A stretch of 7,644 bases of DNA from an uncultured Lachnospiraceae bacterium. Its GTDB lineage: Bacteria > Bacillota_A > Clostridia > Lachnospirales > Lachnospiraceae. Below are positions 1 through 5,467 of this stretch, piece by piece (the first letter of the stretch is position 1; the number at the start of each line of letters is the position of its first letter). The position numbers and the translations under genes are program-made. The stretch lies in assembly GCA_905200565.1 (NCBI GenBank), contig CAJKKX010000100.1, forward strand, positions 1-7,644. Reading direction: 5' to 3'. A model generated the notes under the pieces. That model did no database searches, was not told the DNA's origin, and saw nothing but the letters and a program-made list of their open reading frames with translations.

Positions 1-50
1 ATCATGTTTTCACGGTCTCAGCAGCAAGTGCTTCGACCTGTTCTGAATAG
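1..50 (-). other. Short stretch after cooC with a coding-like reading frame
   Basis: These bases follow the TAA stop of the last cooC gene. No complete gene fits. In the frame shifted by +1 relative to cooC, the minus strand reads CNYSEQVEALAAETVKT and then TGA (bases 4-2). That TGA overlaps an ATG at 5-3, giving the ATGA arrangement typical of translationally coupled genes. No good Shine-Dalgarno sequence precedes this ATG. The stretch is either untranslated spacer before the next operon gene or an out-of-frame tail of cooC reached through the A-run at 55-60. No terminator is visible, so the operon probably continues past the left edge. Confidence 0.3.
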
Positions 51-806
51 TTACATTTTTTCTTTTATTTTTCTGATTTCACTGATCGCTTCCCCGCCGA
101 AATCAAAAGGTGATTTTCCCTGGCGGTCCGCATCAATGACTTCCTCATTATAGTGAATGAATCCTAAAAGATCCTCTTCTGGAATTCTGGATTTGATAAA
201 TTCTTCATCTGCTCTGTTCCGTACTTTATTCGCTACGACGCGCACCTGCTTCACGCCCAGCCCCTCGGCCAGCCTCTTTACGTTTTTATAGGTCTGAATG
301 CTTCTGGCTCCCGGTTCAATGACTACCACAAACTGATCCATTCCCGCAGTCGTTCCCCGTCCCAGATGTTCCAGTCCCGCTTCCATATCGAGAATCACCA
401 CATCATCGCTGCGAAGCACCAGATGATTGATAATCCGCCGAAGCATGACATGTTCCGGGCACACACAGCCGCTTCCGGCCGTATCCACCGTTCCAAGTAC
501 CAGAAGCTTTACTCCGTTGCAGGTCTTGGAATAAGTGTCGGGAATATCGTTTACCTTTGGGTTAATCTTATAAAATTTATTATCGTCATTCGCACCGGTG
601 CGCTCCTGCACCAGCTTACGCATCTTTGTAATTGGAACGATGGAATCCAGCAAATCTTCCGGGAATCCAAGTGCAAGGCCCAAATTTGCATCCGGGTCTA
701 CATCTGCCGCCAGGACAGTCCTGCCTTCCTCTGCATACAATCTTGCCAGTGTGGCGGCAAAAGTGGTTTTACCCACGCCGCCCTTTCCGGTTACTGCAAT
801 CTTCAT
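51..806 (-). CDS. cooC: CooC-type nickel-insertion ATPase, downstream copy
   Basis: A 251-residue SIMIBI-class P-loop ATPase of the CooC/MinD/NifH type, expected to act as a cytoplasmic dimer that loads Ni(II) into carbon monoxide dehydrogenase using ATP hydrolysis. The deviant Walker A loop GKGGVGKTT is at residues 7-15 with its signature lysine. A DVDPDAN switch I segment lies at about 35-41, a C-x-C motif (Cys114, Cys116, in GCVCPEH) in the middle, and an LDMEAGLEHLGRG Walker B/switch II segment at about 139-151. In Carboxydothermus CooC1 the equivalent C-x-C pair binds nickel at the dimer interface. Length matches the family. It starts with ATG preceded by an AAAGGAT site, 30 bases after acsA, so the two are surely co-transcribed. 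The CODH-adjacent position makes it the likeliest CODH maturase. The end of the gene carries an A-rich run (see finding). Confidence 0.93.
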   Translation of the reverse strand: MKIAVTGKGGVGKTTFAATLARLYAEEGRTVLAADVDPDANLGLALGFPEDLLDSIVPITKMRKLVQERTGANDDNKFYKINPKVNDIPDTYSKTCNGVKLLVLGTVDTAGSGCVCPEHVMLRRIINHLVLRSDDVVILDMEAGLEHLGRGTTAGMDQFVVVIEPGARSIQTYKNVKRLAEGLGVKQVRVVANKVRNRADEEFIKSRIPEEDLLGFIHYNEEVIDADRQGKSPFDFGGEAISEIRKIKEKM

Positions 807-836
807 AGTGATTCATCCTTTACCGCTTTTTCTATT

Positions 837-2732
837 TTAGATACCGATTGCCTCTCTCTTCTCTTCGATTCTTGCAATCATGGCATCGCCCAGTTTGTCA
901 ATATCTTTCTCTACCGTATAAGCCGCCTCTACCCAGTCACGGATGCCGCCTGTCAGCAGTTCTGCAACCTCGCTGGAACCGGATACGTACGGATCTACAC
1001 CCAGGAAGGTGTCAAGACCTGTAGCCACTACATAGTTACCGATGGATACTGCCTTCTCAGACATCCACTCCGGCGCGCATCCTACAACCGGAAGCTGGGA
1101 AATATTCAGGCCGGAATCCTTTGCCAGCTCTGCCACCAGAACCATCATACGTGAAATATCTACACAGGAACCCATATGCAGTACCGGAGGAATATCCGCC
1201 AGTTCACATACACGTTTCAAACCTGCGCCGCAGAGTTCCTTTGCTTCTTTATCCATCAGACCTGCTTTTGCAGCAGCCTGTGCGGAACATCCGGAGGCAA
1301 CGACGATGATATCGTTTGCAATCAGTTTTTTCATCAGATCAATATGTGCGGAATCCGGTCTGATCTTTGGATTGTTACATCCTACCATAGCTACCGCGCC
1401 ACGGATAACGCCGGAAGTAATACACTCGATTAACGGCTTCGTTGTTCCGGTTTCGTCTACCTGTGAATTCGTAACGCCATCCAGGGTCTTAACAATGGCT
1501 TCTACTGAATAACCTACGGTTGCCTTCTGCTTCATATCCGGAATGTATACCAGCTCCGGCTTTCTGTTTACGAAATTATCAATCGCCATCTTTACGATCG
1601 CTTTTGCATTCTCAGCCGCCGTGTCAGCCTCAAAGCGGATAAACTCGGAATCCGGCATCTGTGCGATTGGCGATGTGGTTACAAATTTTGTATGGAAACA
1701 TTTGCTCAGTGGCCCAAGTGCAGGGAAAATGCACTGTACGTCAACAACGATTGCCTCACAGGCGCCTGTCAATACTACATTTTCCTGCTGTAAGAAGTTA
1801 CCTGCCATCGGAATACCGCGGCGCATAGCCACCTCATTTGAAGTACAGCAGACGCCGGAAACGGTAATGCCCTTTGCACCCTTTTCTTTTGCGTATGCGA
1901 TCATTTCAGGGTCATCTGCATATTCGCAGATCATCTCGGATAATGACGGGTCATGTCCGTGAACGACAATATTTACATTGTCTTTTTCCATAACGCCGAG
2001 GTTCGCTTCGGTATCGATTGGCTTCGGGGTACCAAACAGCACATCTGAGAACTCTGTACCCGCCATAGAACCGCCCCAGCCGTCAGAAAGACCTGCACGC
2101 AGAGACTGTCTGATCAGCGCTTCCGGCTTGGAGGAGCATCCCATATGTGTCATATGTAAGGAACAGGATACCTCACGGTCAATCGCGCGTGGAGCAATTT
2201 CTTCTTTCTGCCAGAGCTCCTGCGTATGCTGCGGCGCTCTTTTTAAGAAGTTCTGGTTTCCGAATACCTTTCCGTACTCTCCCATTCCGAGAACTGCCAT
2301 CTCATGAGCCAGATCATAAATATCTTTTCCTTCCGTCTCTACGCCCCATTCCTTTGCGATACGAATCAGTTTCTCCGGATCTTTTACCTTGTAAGGGCCT
2401 TCCGGTTTTGCATGATACAGGGTGTTGCAGATTTCACGTCCGTGATCCGAATGTGTCGCTGCGCCGCCTGCTGTAAATTTCAGGTAATTTCTTGCTACGA
2501 TACCATGTGCATCACATCCGCAGATTCCTCTTGGAGCCTTTGGTGTAATACGGCATGGACCCATAGAACAGATTCTACAGCAAACGCCCTGCTCGCCGAA
2601 CTTACAATGAGGAGTCTGATTTGCAACCCTGTACTGCCATGCGTCCGCTCCGACCTTCTTGCCTGTTTCCAGCAATTTCGCGGTAGCCGCCTCAAATTCC
2701 TCTACTGATGTTAATTTAAAGTTTCCCATCAT
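837..2732 (-). CDS. acsA: Carbon monoxide dehydrogenase catalytic subunit (Ni-Fe-S)
   Basis: This protein, 631 residues and full length for the family, interconverts CO and CO2 at a nickel-iron-sulfur C-cluster. It supplies the carbonyl group to acetyl-CoA synthase in the Wood-Ljungdahl pathway. Near the N-terminus CKFGEQGVCCRICSMGPC provides D-cluster cysteines 43 and 51 and B-cluster cysteines 52, 55 and 60, with Cys71 (GICG) as the fourth. C-cluster ligands are visible as the HGH histidine (258/260), Cys296 (GVCCTSNE), Cys334 (DVQC), Cys452 (VGCNNP), Cys482 (ASGCS) and Cys523 (MGSCVD). The catalytic-lysine segment APEWMSEKAVSIG places Lys560. The AATHSDHG segment carries the histidine tunnel. 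Nothing essential is missing. Two ATGs lie in tandem; the second (2727-2729) has the better spacing from AGGAGG. I infer the ACS-linked type (AcsA) rather than a free CooS from the MetF neighbour, but ACS subunits are not in the window. Confidence 0.97.
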   Translation of the reverse strand: MMGNFKLTSVEEFEAATAKLLETGKKVGADAWQYRVANQTPHCKFGEQGVCCRICSMGPCRITPKAPRGICGCDAHGIVARNYLKFTAGGAATHSDHGREICNTLYHAKPEGPYKVKDPEKLIRIAKEWGVETEGKDIYDLAHEMAVLGMGEYGKVFGNQNFLKRAPQHTQELWQKEEIAPRAIDREVSCSLHMTHMGCSSKPEALIRQSLRAGLSDGWGGSMAGTEFSDVLFGTPKPIDTEANLGVMEKDNVNIVVHGHDPSLSEMICEYADDPEMIAYAKEKGAKGITVSGVCCTSNEVAMRRGIPMAGNFLQQENVVLTGACEAIVVDVQCIFPALGPLSKCFHTKFVTTSPIAQMPDSEFIRFEADTAAENAKAIVKMAIDNFVNRKPELVYIPDMKQKATVGYSVEAIVKTLDGVTNSQVDETGTTKPLIECITSGVIRGAVAMVGCNNPKIRPDSAHIDLMKKLIANDIIVVASGCSAQAAAKAGLMDKEAKELCGAGLKRVCELADIPPVLHMGSCVDISRMMVLVAELAKDSGLNISQLPVVGCAPEWMSEKAVSIGNYVVATGLDTFLGVDPYVSGSSEVAELLTGGIRDWVEAAYTVEKDIDKLGDAMIARIEEKREAIGI

Positions 2733-2735
2733 AAA

Positions 2736-2741
2736 CCTCCT
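2736..2741 (-). promoter_or_regulatory. Ribosome binding site of acsA, favours second ATG
   Basis: A consensus AGGAGG (minus strand) lies 3 bases from the first ATG (2730-2732) and 6 bases from the second (2727-2729). A 3-base spacing is tight, so the real start is more likely the second ATG, giving a 630-residue protein. Confidence 0.6.
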
Positions 2742-2773
2742 TAAAAATTTGGATCTTACATCATAGGCGATTT

Positions 2774-2797
2774 TATCCCATCCGCCCCCATGGGATA
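2774..2797 (-). promoter_or_regulatory. Perfect 8-bp hairpin in acsA leader
   Basis: TATCCCAT and ATGGGATA form a perfect 8-base-pair stem around a G-rich 8-base loop (GGGGGCGG on the minus strand). It ends about 32 bases before the acsA ribosome binding site. It is followed by AAAATCG rather than a T-run, so it is not a terminator. It may be a transcript-processing, stability or regulatory element. Function is unknown. Confidence 0.45.
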
Positions 2798-2813
2798 TTT
2801 TTCTTCTTTTAAA

Positions 2814-2834
2814 CTCCCCTTTCGGTAAGGGGAG
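2814..2834 (-). terminator. GC-rich intercistronic hairpin, weak terminator or 3' stabiliser
   Basis: CTCCCCTT / AAGGGGAG form a perfect 8-base-pair, GC-rich stem with a 5-base loop (ACCGA on the minus strand). It begins 2 bases after the stop codon of the upstream cooC. Only three T residues follow (TTTAAAAG), so termination would be partial at best. A role as attenuator, processing site or 3'-end stabiliser setting the ratio of acsA to upstream messages is plausible inference. Confidence 0.45.
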
Positions 2835-2836
2835 AT

Positions 2837-3616
2837 TTAAATCTGCTTTTCGAAAAGATTGTCTAAAATATCATACAATGCTTTTCTGACCGGAGAAGTC
2901 TCCGGCAGTTCCACCGTCGGCTTTCCGTCGCAATCATACTCATAAACGTCTGTGTCCTGCGGAATAACGCCAAGCAGATGCAGTCCCTGCTTTTCAATTT
3001 CTTCCTTTGTTCCTTCGTTCAGTTCTCCATTTGGGGCTCGATTAATAATCAGGCCGATGGAATCCGGCTTCATCTCGCATTCCCGAATCAGTTCTGCGAT
3101 GCGCCCCACCGCCTGCACGCCCCGTCTGGAACAGTCGCTGATCAAAATGAAGGTGTTGACCTTCGGAAGAATCCCTCTGCTGATATGCTCCATTCCCGCC
3201 TCATTGTCTACCACAATATATGGATAGTGAGGAGCCAGCTTTGCAAGCTGGCTCTGTAAAAGGCCATTTACGAAGCAATAGCATCCTTTTCCCTGTGAAC
3301 GTCCCATTACAAGCAAATCATAATCATCTGCTTCCGCCAGACAGCGGTTAAACATAAACTCCATATAATCTGCTTTCGTCATTCCTTTGGGAATCGGATT
3401 TTCTTTGCTCATCTCCGCTCTGGTTACTTCTTCCCGAATTTCCCCCAAAGTCATTTCAACCTCAATTCCCAGCACTTCATTCAGATTGGAATTTGCATCT
3501 GCATCGACTGCCAGGACAGGAGTTTTTCCCTTTCTGCAAAGATAATCGATCAAAAGTCCGGAAAGCGTTGTCTTTCCAACCCCGCCTTTTCCGGCGACTG
3601 CTATAGTAAATGACAT
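2837..3616 (-). CDS. cooC: CooC/AcsF-type nickel-insertion ATPase, upstream copy
   Basis: A 259-residue P-loop ATPase of the CooC/AcsF family. Deviant Walker A GKGGVGKTT is at residues 9-17, DADANSN at about 38-44, C-x-C at Cys112/Cys114 (GKGCYCFVNG), and the VVDNEAGMEHISRG switch II segment at about 135-148. It clearly differs from the copy at 51-806: the two share the P-loop, C-x-C and EAG-EH motifs, but the middle and C-terminal parts diverge (here YEYDCDGKPTVELP near the end, there HYNEEVIDADRQGKSP). Two paralogues beside one CODH suggest split roles. In Moorella and Carboxydothermus, family members mature either CODH or acetyl-CoA synthase (AcsF); which one this is cannot be settled from sequence alone. 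It starts with ATG after AAGGAGTG, 30 bases beyond metF, and ends just before a GC-rich hairpin. Confidence 0.92.
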   Translation of the reverse strand: MSFTIAVAGKGGVGKTTLSGLLIDYLCRKGKTPVLAVDADANSNLNEVLGIEVEMTLGEIREEVTRAEMSKENPIPKGMTKADYMEFMFNRCLAEADDYDLLVMGRSQGKGCYCFVNGLLQSQLAKLAPHYPYIVVDNEAGMEHISRGILPKVNTFILISDCSRRGVQAVGRIAELIRECEMKPDSIGLIINRAPNGELNEGTKEEIEKQGLHLLGVIPQDTDVYEYDCDGKPTVELPETSPVRKALYDILDNLFEKQI

Positions 3617-3646
3617 AAAACTGCACTCCTTTTTGGAAAGTAAAAT

Positions 3647-4567
3647 TTAAACCATTGTACGGATGCCGGACTCATTGATGATATCCGTTACATCTTTCCA
3701 TTTATTCAGCGCGTATAGATGGATTCCATTAATACCAAGCGCACGGTACTCGTCGATCTGTTTGATGGTGTACTCAATGCCTGCTTTCTTAAAGTCCGCT
3801 TTCTTCTGGTCAACCGCTGCGTCAAACGGCTCCTTGTCGAACGGATTCGGGAAAATCCAGTATTTTGAAATCAGCTCGCACAGTGCGCGCGGCATTACGC
3901 ATGCGTTACGTGAAAGAGCCATGTTAATCGTAGCTGCCTGATCAAGAATCGGCATAATGCCCACATCAACCGGCATGGTAATTCCTACTTTGTCCAGTTT
4001 ATCCTGCCAGCGTTTAAACTGCTCCATATCCCAGCAGAGCTGCGTCATAATATAATCTGCGCCATTATCCTGTTTCTGTTTCAGGACCGCCACGTCTGCA
4101 TCCAGGCTGCGGCATGAAATATGTCCTTCCGGTGAACCGGCTACCGCAATTTCAAATTTGTCGCCAAACTCTTTCCGTACAAAAGCAACCAGATCTGTCG
4201 CATATTTGAAATCTCCGCCAGTTCCCGTCCATCCGAACGGAAGATCGCCGCGAAGCGCCAGCATATGATCTACTCCATGATTCAGATAGTTCTCAAGCTG
4301 TTCCTTAATTCCTTCACGGGTGTTTCCGATACAGGTAAAGTGTGTTACCGGCACGGTTCCCGCATCCTTGATCATCTGACATACATCCAGGTTCTTTCCG
4401 ACATTTGTGCCGCCGGCTCCATATGTACAGGAAATGTACTCCGGATGAAACTCACAGAGCTTTTCAATCGTTCCTGGAAGATTTGCCATGCCTTTGTCTG
4501 TTTTTGGTGGGAAAAGCTCAAAAGAAAGTAACTGCTTTTCCTTCATCATTTCTGATAATTTTGCCAT
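3647..4567 (-). CDS. metF: Methylenetetrahydrofolate reductase MetF
   Basis: A 306-residue TIM-barrel flavoprotein that reduces 5,10-methylene-tetrahydrofolate to 5-methyl-tetrahydrofolate. In acetogens this is the last reduction of the methyl branch of the Wood-Ljungdahl pathway. Family marks are SFELFPPK with the catalytic-type glutamate at residue 17 (Glu28 in E. coli MetF), TYGAGG at 48-53, HFTC at 76-79, ALRGD with Asp108 (equivalent to E. coli Asp120, which tunes the flavin), and the GIMPI segment near residue 205. Length matches bacterial MetF without extra domains. Acetogen MetF usually works with MetV, a zinc/Fe-S partner encoded next to it. No metV is seen here; the upstream neighbour is cooT. 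It starts with ATG 9 bases after GGAGG, 39 bases after cooT, in the same operon as the CODH genes. Confidence 0.95.
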   Translation of the reverse strand: MAKLSEMMKEKQLLSFELFPPKTDKGMANLPGTIEKLCEFHPEYISCTYGAGGTNVGKNLDVCQMIKDAGTVPVTHFTCIGNTREGIKEQLENYLNHGVDHMLALRGDLPFGWTGTGGDFKYATDLVAFVRKEFGDKFEIAVAGSPEGHISCRSLDADVAVLKQKQDNGADYIMTQLCWDMEQFKRWQDKLDKVGITMPVDVGIMPILDQAATINMALSRNACVMPRALCELISKYWIFPNPFDKEPFDAAVDQKKADFKKAGIEYTIKQIDEYRALGINGIHLYALNKWKDVTDIINESGIRTMV

Positions 4568-4606
4568 TTAAAACTACCTCCACATTTTCCTTTTTTATCT
4601 TAACCG

Positions 4607-4798
4607 CTACTCCACGCAGTTAATTACAACTGTACTTCCTGCAAGATCGACCGACCGGATACTTCCTTCGACCGTGCATGTCTCGCCCATCACATCGGTA
4701 AGTGTAATCGTGGTTCCGTCCACTTCCAGTCTGCTGACAAACTGTAAAATAACGCTGTCAGGTTCCTGTGTTTTATTATAAACTGTAGCCAAACACAT
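4607..4798 (-). CDS. cooT: CooT-like small nickel-binding protein
   Basis: A 63-residue protein starting MCLATVY and rich in beta-strand residues. Rhodospirillum rubrum CooT is a similar-sized beta-barrel dimer that starts MCMAKV and binds nickel through the N-terminal Met-Cys2. Here Cys2 is conserved, together with the alternating hydrophobic pattern and a short strand-rich ending (SVDLAGSTVVIN) like that family. Two other cysteines (41 and 61) are present. The ATG lies 3 bases after the stop of the His-rich gene, and its AGGAGGGG site is inside that gene's last codons, implying tight coupling. Linkage to CODH, two CooC proteins and a His-rich protein supports a role in nickel delivery. The homology call rests on the N-terminus, size and context, not on an alignment I could run. 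Confidence 0.8.
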   Translation of the reverse strand: MCLATVYNKTQEPDSVILQFVSRLEVDGTTITLTDVMGETCTVEGSIRSVDLAGSTVVINCVE

Positions 4799-4801
4799 AG
4801 G

Positions 4802-5227
4802 TTACCCCTCCTGCTTTCCATCCTTCACCATGGCAAGCGCCAGGTTCAGATACATATTTCCTTTCTGGAACTCGTCTACTGCTCTTCTGATCTGCTCCGC
4901 AGCCTTGTCCATTCCTTCCTGCTGAAGCTTTCCTGCCATCTGATCCAATTCCGCAGCATGACTCTGATTATGCTGATACATATACGTCAGCAATGCAGTA
5001 TTTTTATCAGCCGCATCGTGTTCATGTCCGCATCCCTGACATTCTCCACAGGAATCCTGTCCGCAGGAATGCTCCTCATGGGAATGTGTATGGTTATGGT
5101 CATGCTCATGACCATGTTCATGGCTGTGAACATGGGTGTGCTCCAGATTTCCTTCATGTGTATGGGGATGTACGTGGTCATGCGTATGTGCACAGATATT
5201 TCCATTTTCATCTTTTACCAGGTGCAT
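4802..5227 (-). CDS. His/Cys-rich putative nickel-binding protein (CooJ-like by role)
   Basis: A 141-residue protein in two parts. Residues 2-70 hold 21 histidines, mostly alternating His-x-His (residues 14-50), then a cysteine cluster C55-x4-C60-x2-C63-x2-C66 flanked by HEH. Residues about 74-137 carry only two histidines and look like two or three amphipathic helices (TALLTYMYQHNQSHAAEL; MDKAAEQIRRAVDEFQKG). No signal peptide or membrane segment is present, so it should be cytoplasmic. The composition indicates transition-metal binding. Being first gene of a CODH operon with cooT and cooC makes nickel storage or donation the best guess, as for Rhodospirillum CooJ. CooJ, however, has its His-rich part at the C-terminus after a coiled coil, so this is probably an analogue or a rearranged relative. 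Cobalt or zinc binding is an alternative. ATG start 9 bases after AAAGGAGG. Confidence 0.8.
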   Translation of the reverse strand: MHLVKDENGNICAHTHDHVHPHTHEGNLEHTHVHSHEHGHEHDHNHTHSHEEHSCGQDSCGECQGCGHEHDAADKNTALLTYMYQHNQSHAAELDQMAGKLQQEGMDKAAEQIRRAVDEFQKGNMYLNLALAMVKDGKQEG

Positions 5228-5271
5228 CGTCCTCTGCCTCCTTTCACACCATAATTTTGCTATTTTTTTAA

Positions 5272-5290
5272 CAGAGTATGGACATACCCC
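5272..5290 (-). promoter_or_regulatory. Dyad in the 5' leader of the CODH operon
   Basis: The palindrome GTATG-GA-CATAC (5276-5287) lies about 12-23 bases downstream of the predicted transcription start. As RNA it extends with G-U pairs to about 8 pairs. It is not followed by a T-run. It could be an operator or an RNA hairpin; no known riboswitch fold is recognised in the roughly 72-base leader. Confidence 0.35.
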
Positions 5291-5305
5291 TGCTTATACA
5301 GACAC

Positions 5306-5334
5306 ATTATAACACAACCTATATTCAATCTCAA
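5306..5334 (-). promoter_or_regulatory. Sigma-A-type promoter of the CODH/nickel operon
   Basis: Minus strand: -35 TTGAGA (5329-5334), 17-base spacer, -10 TATAAT (5306-5311), with TG one base upstream of the -10 (extended -10). Predicted start is a G near 5299, giving a leader of about 72 bases before the His-rich gene. An inverted repeat CAATC-N11-GATTG (plus strand 5326-5346) overlaps the -35 and could be an operator. Confidence 0.75.
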
Positions 5335-5408
5335 CAACTCTGATTGTATTTTTTTCGATAATTTGATGAAATCTGCCAAAACCACCCAGTATAACACTTC
5401 AGGCCAGC

Positions 5409-5453
5409 AAAAAGACACCCTTGCAGATTTCTCTGTGCATCAGGTGTCTTTTT
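5409..5453 (-). terminator. Rho-independent terminator of the ABC transporter operon
   Basis: AAAAAGACACC (5409-5419) and GGTGTCTTTTT (5443-5453) are a perfect 11-base inverted repeat. The intervening bases can form a further small stem (GCAGA/TCTG-GC). On the minus strand the hairpin ends in TTTTTGC, 15 bases after the ATPase stop codon. The plus strand also ends in a T-run (TTTTTCTTTC), so it could work in both directions. It separates the ABC operon from the CODH promoter. Confidence 0.88.
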
Positions 5454-5467
5454 CTTTCACAGTATCT

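Noticed and set aside
366..1154. 262-residue open frame on the plus strand
   Set aside because: It lies antisense across the well-supported cooC and acsA genes, has no ribosome binding site, and its translation looks like no family.
2733..2773. Internal promoter for acsA (TATGAT as a -10)
   Set aside because: No acceptable -35 sequence lies 16-18 bases upstream (the region is GGGGCG-like).
5018..5200. Tandem repeat or CRISPR-like array
   Set aside because: The repetition is codon-level His-x-His low complexity with no regular unit and spacer pattern.
4958..5271. Overlapping frames rich in Met/Val or His across the His-rich gene
   Set aside because: They are shadows of the repetitive CAT/CAC codons. 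The minus frame 5227-4802 has the good ribosome binding site and the CooT neighbour.
5228..5299. Ni/Co riboswitch in the operon leader
   Set aside because: The leader is short and shows only one small hairpin, with no four-way junction or conserved core that I can recognise.
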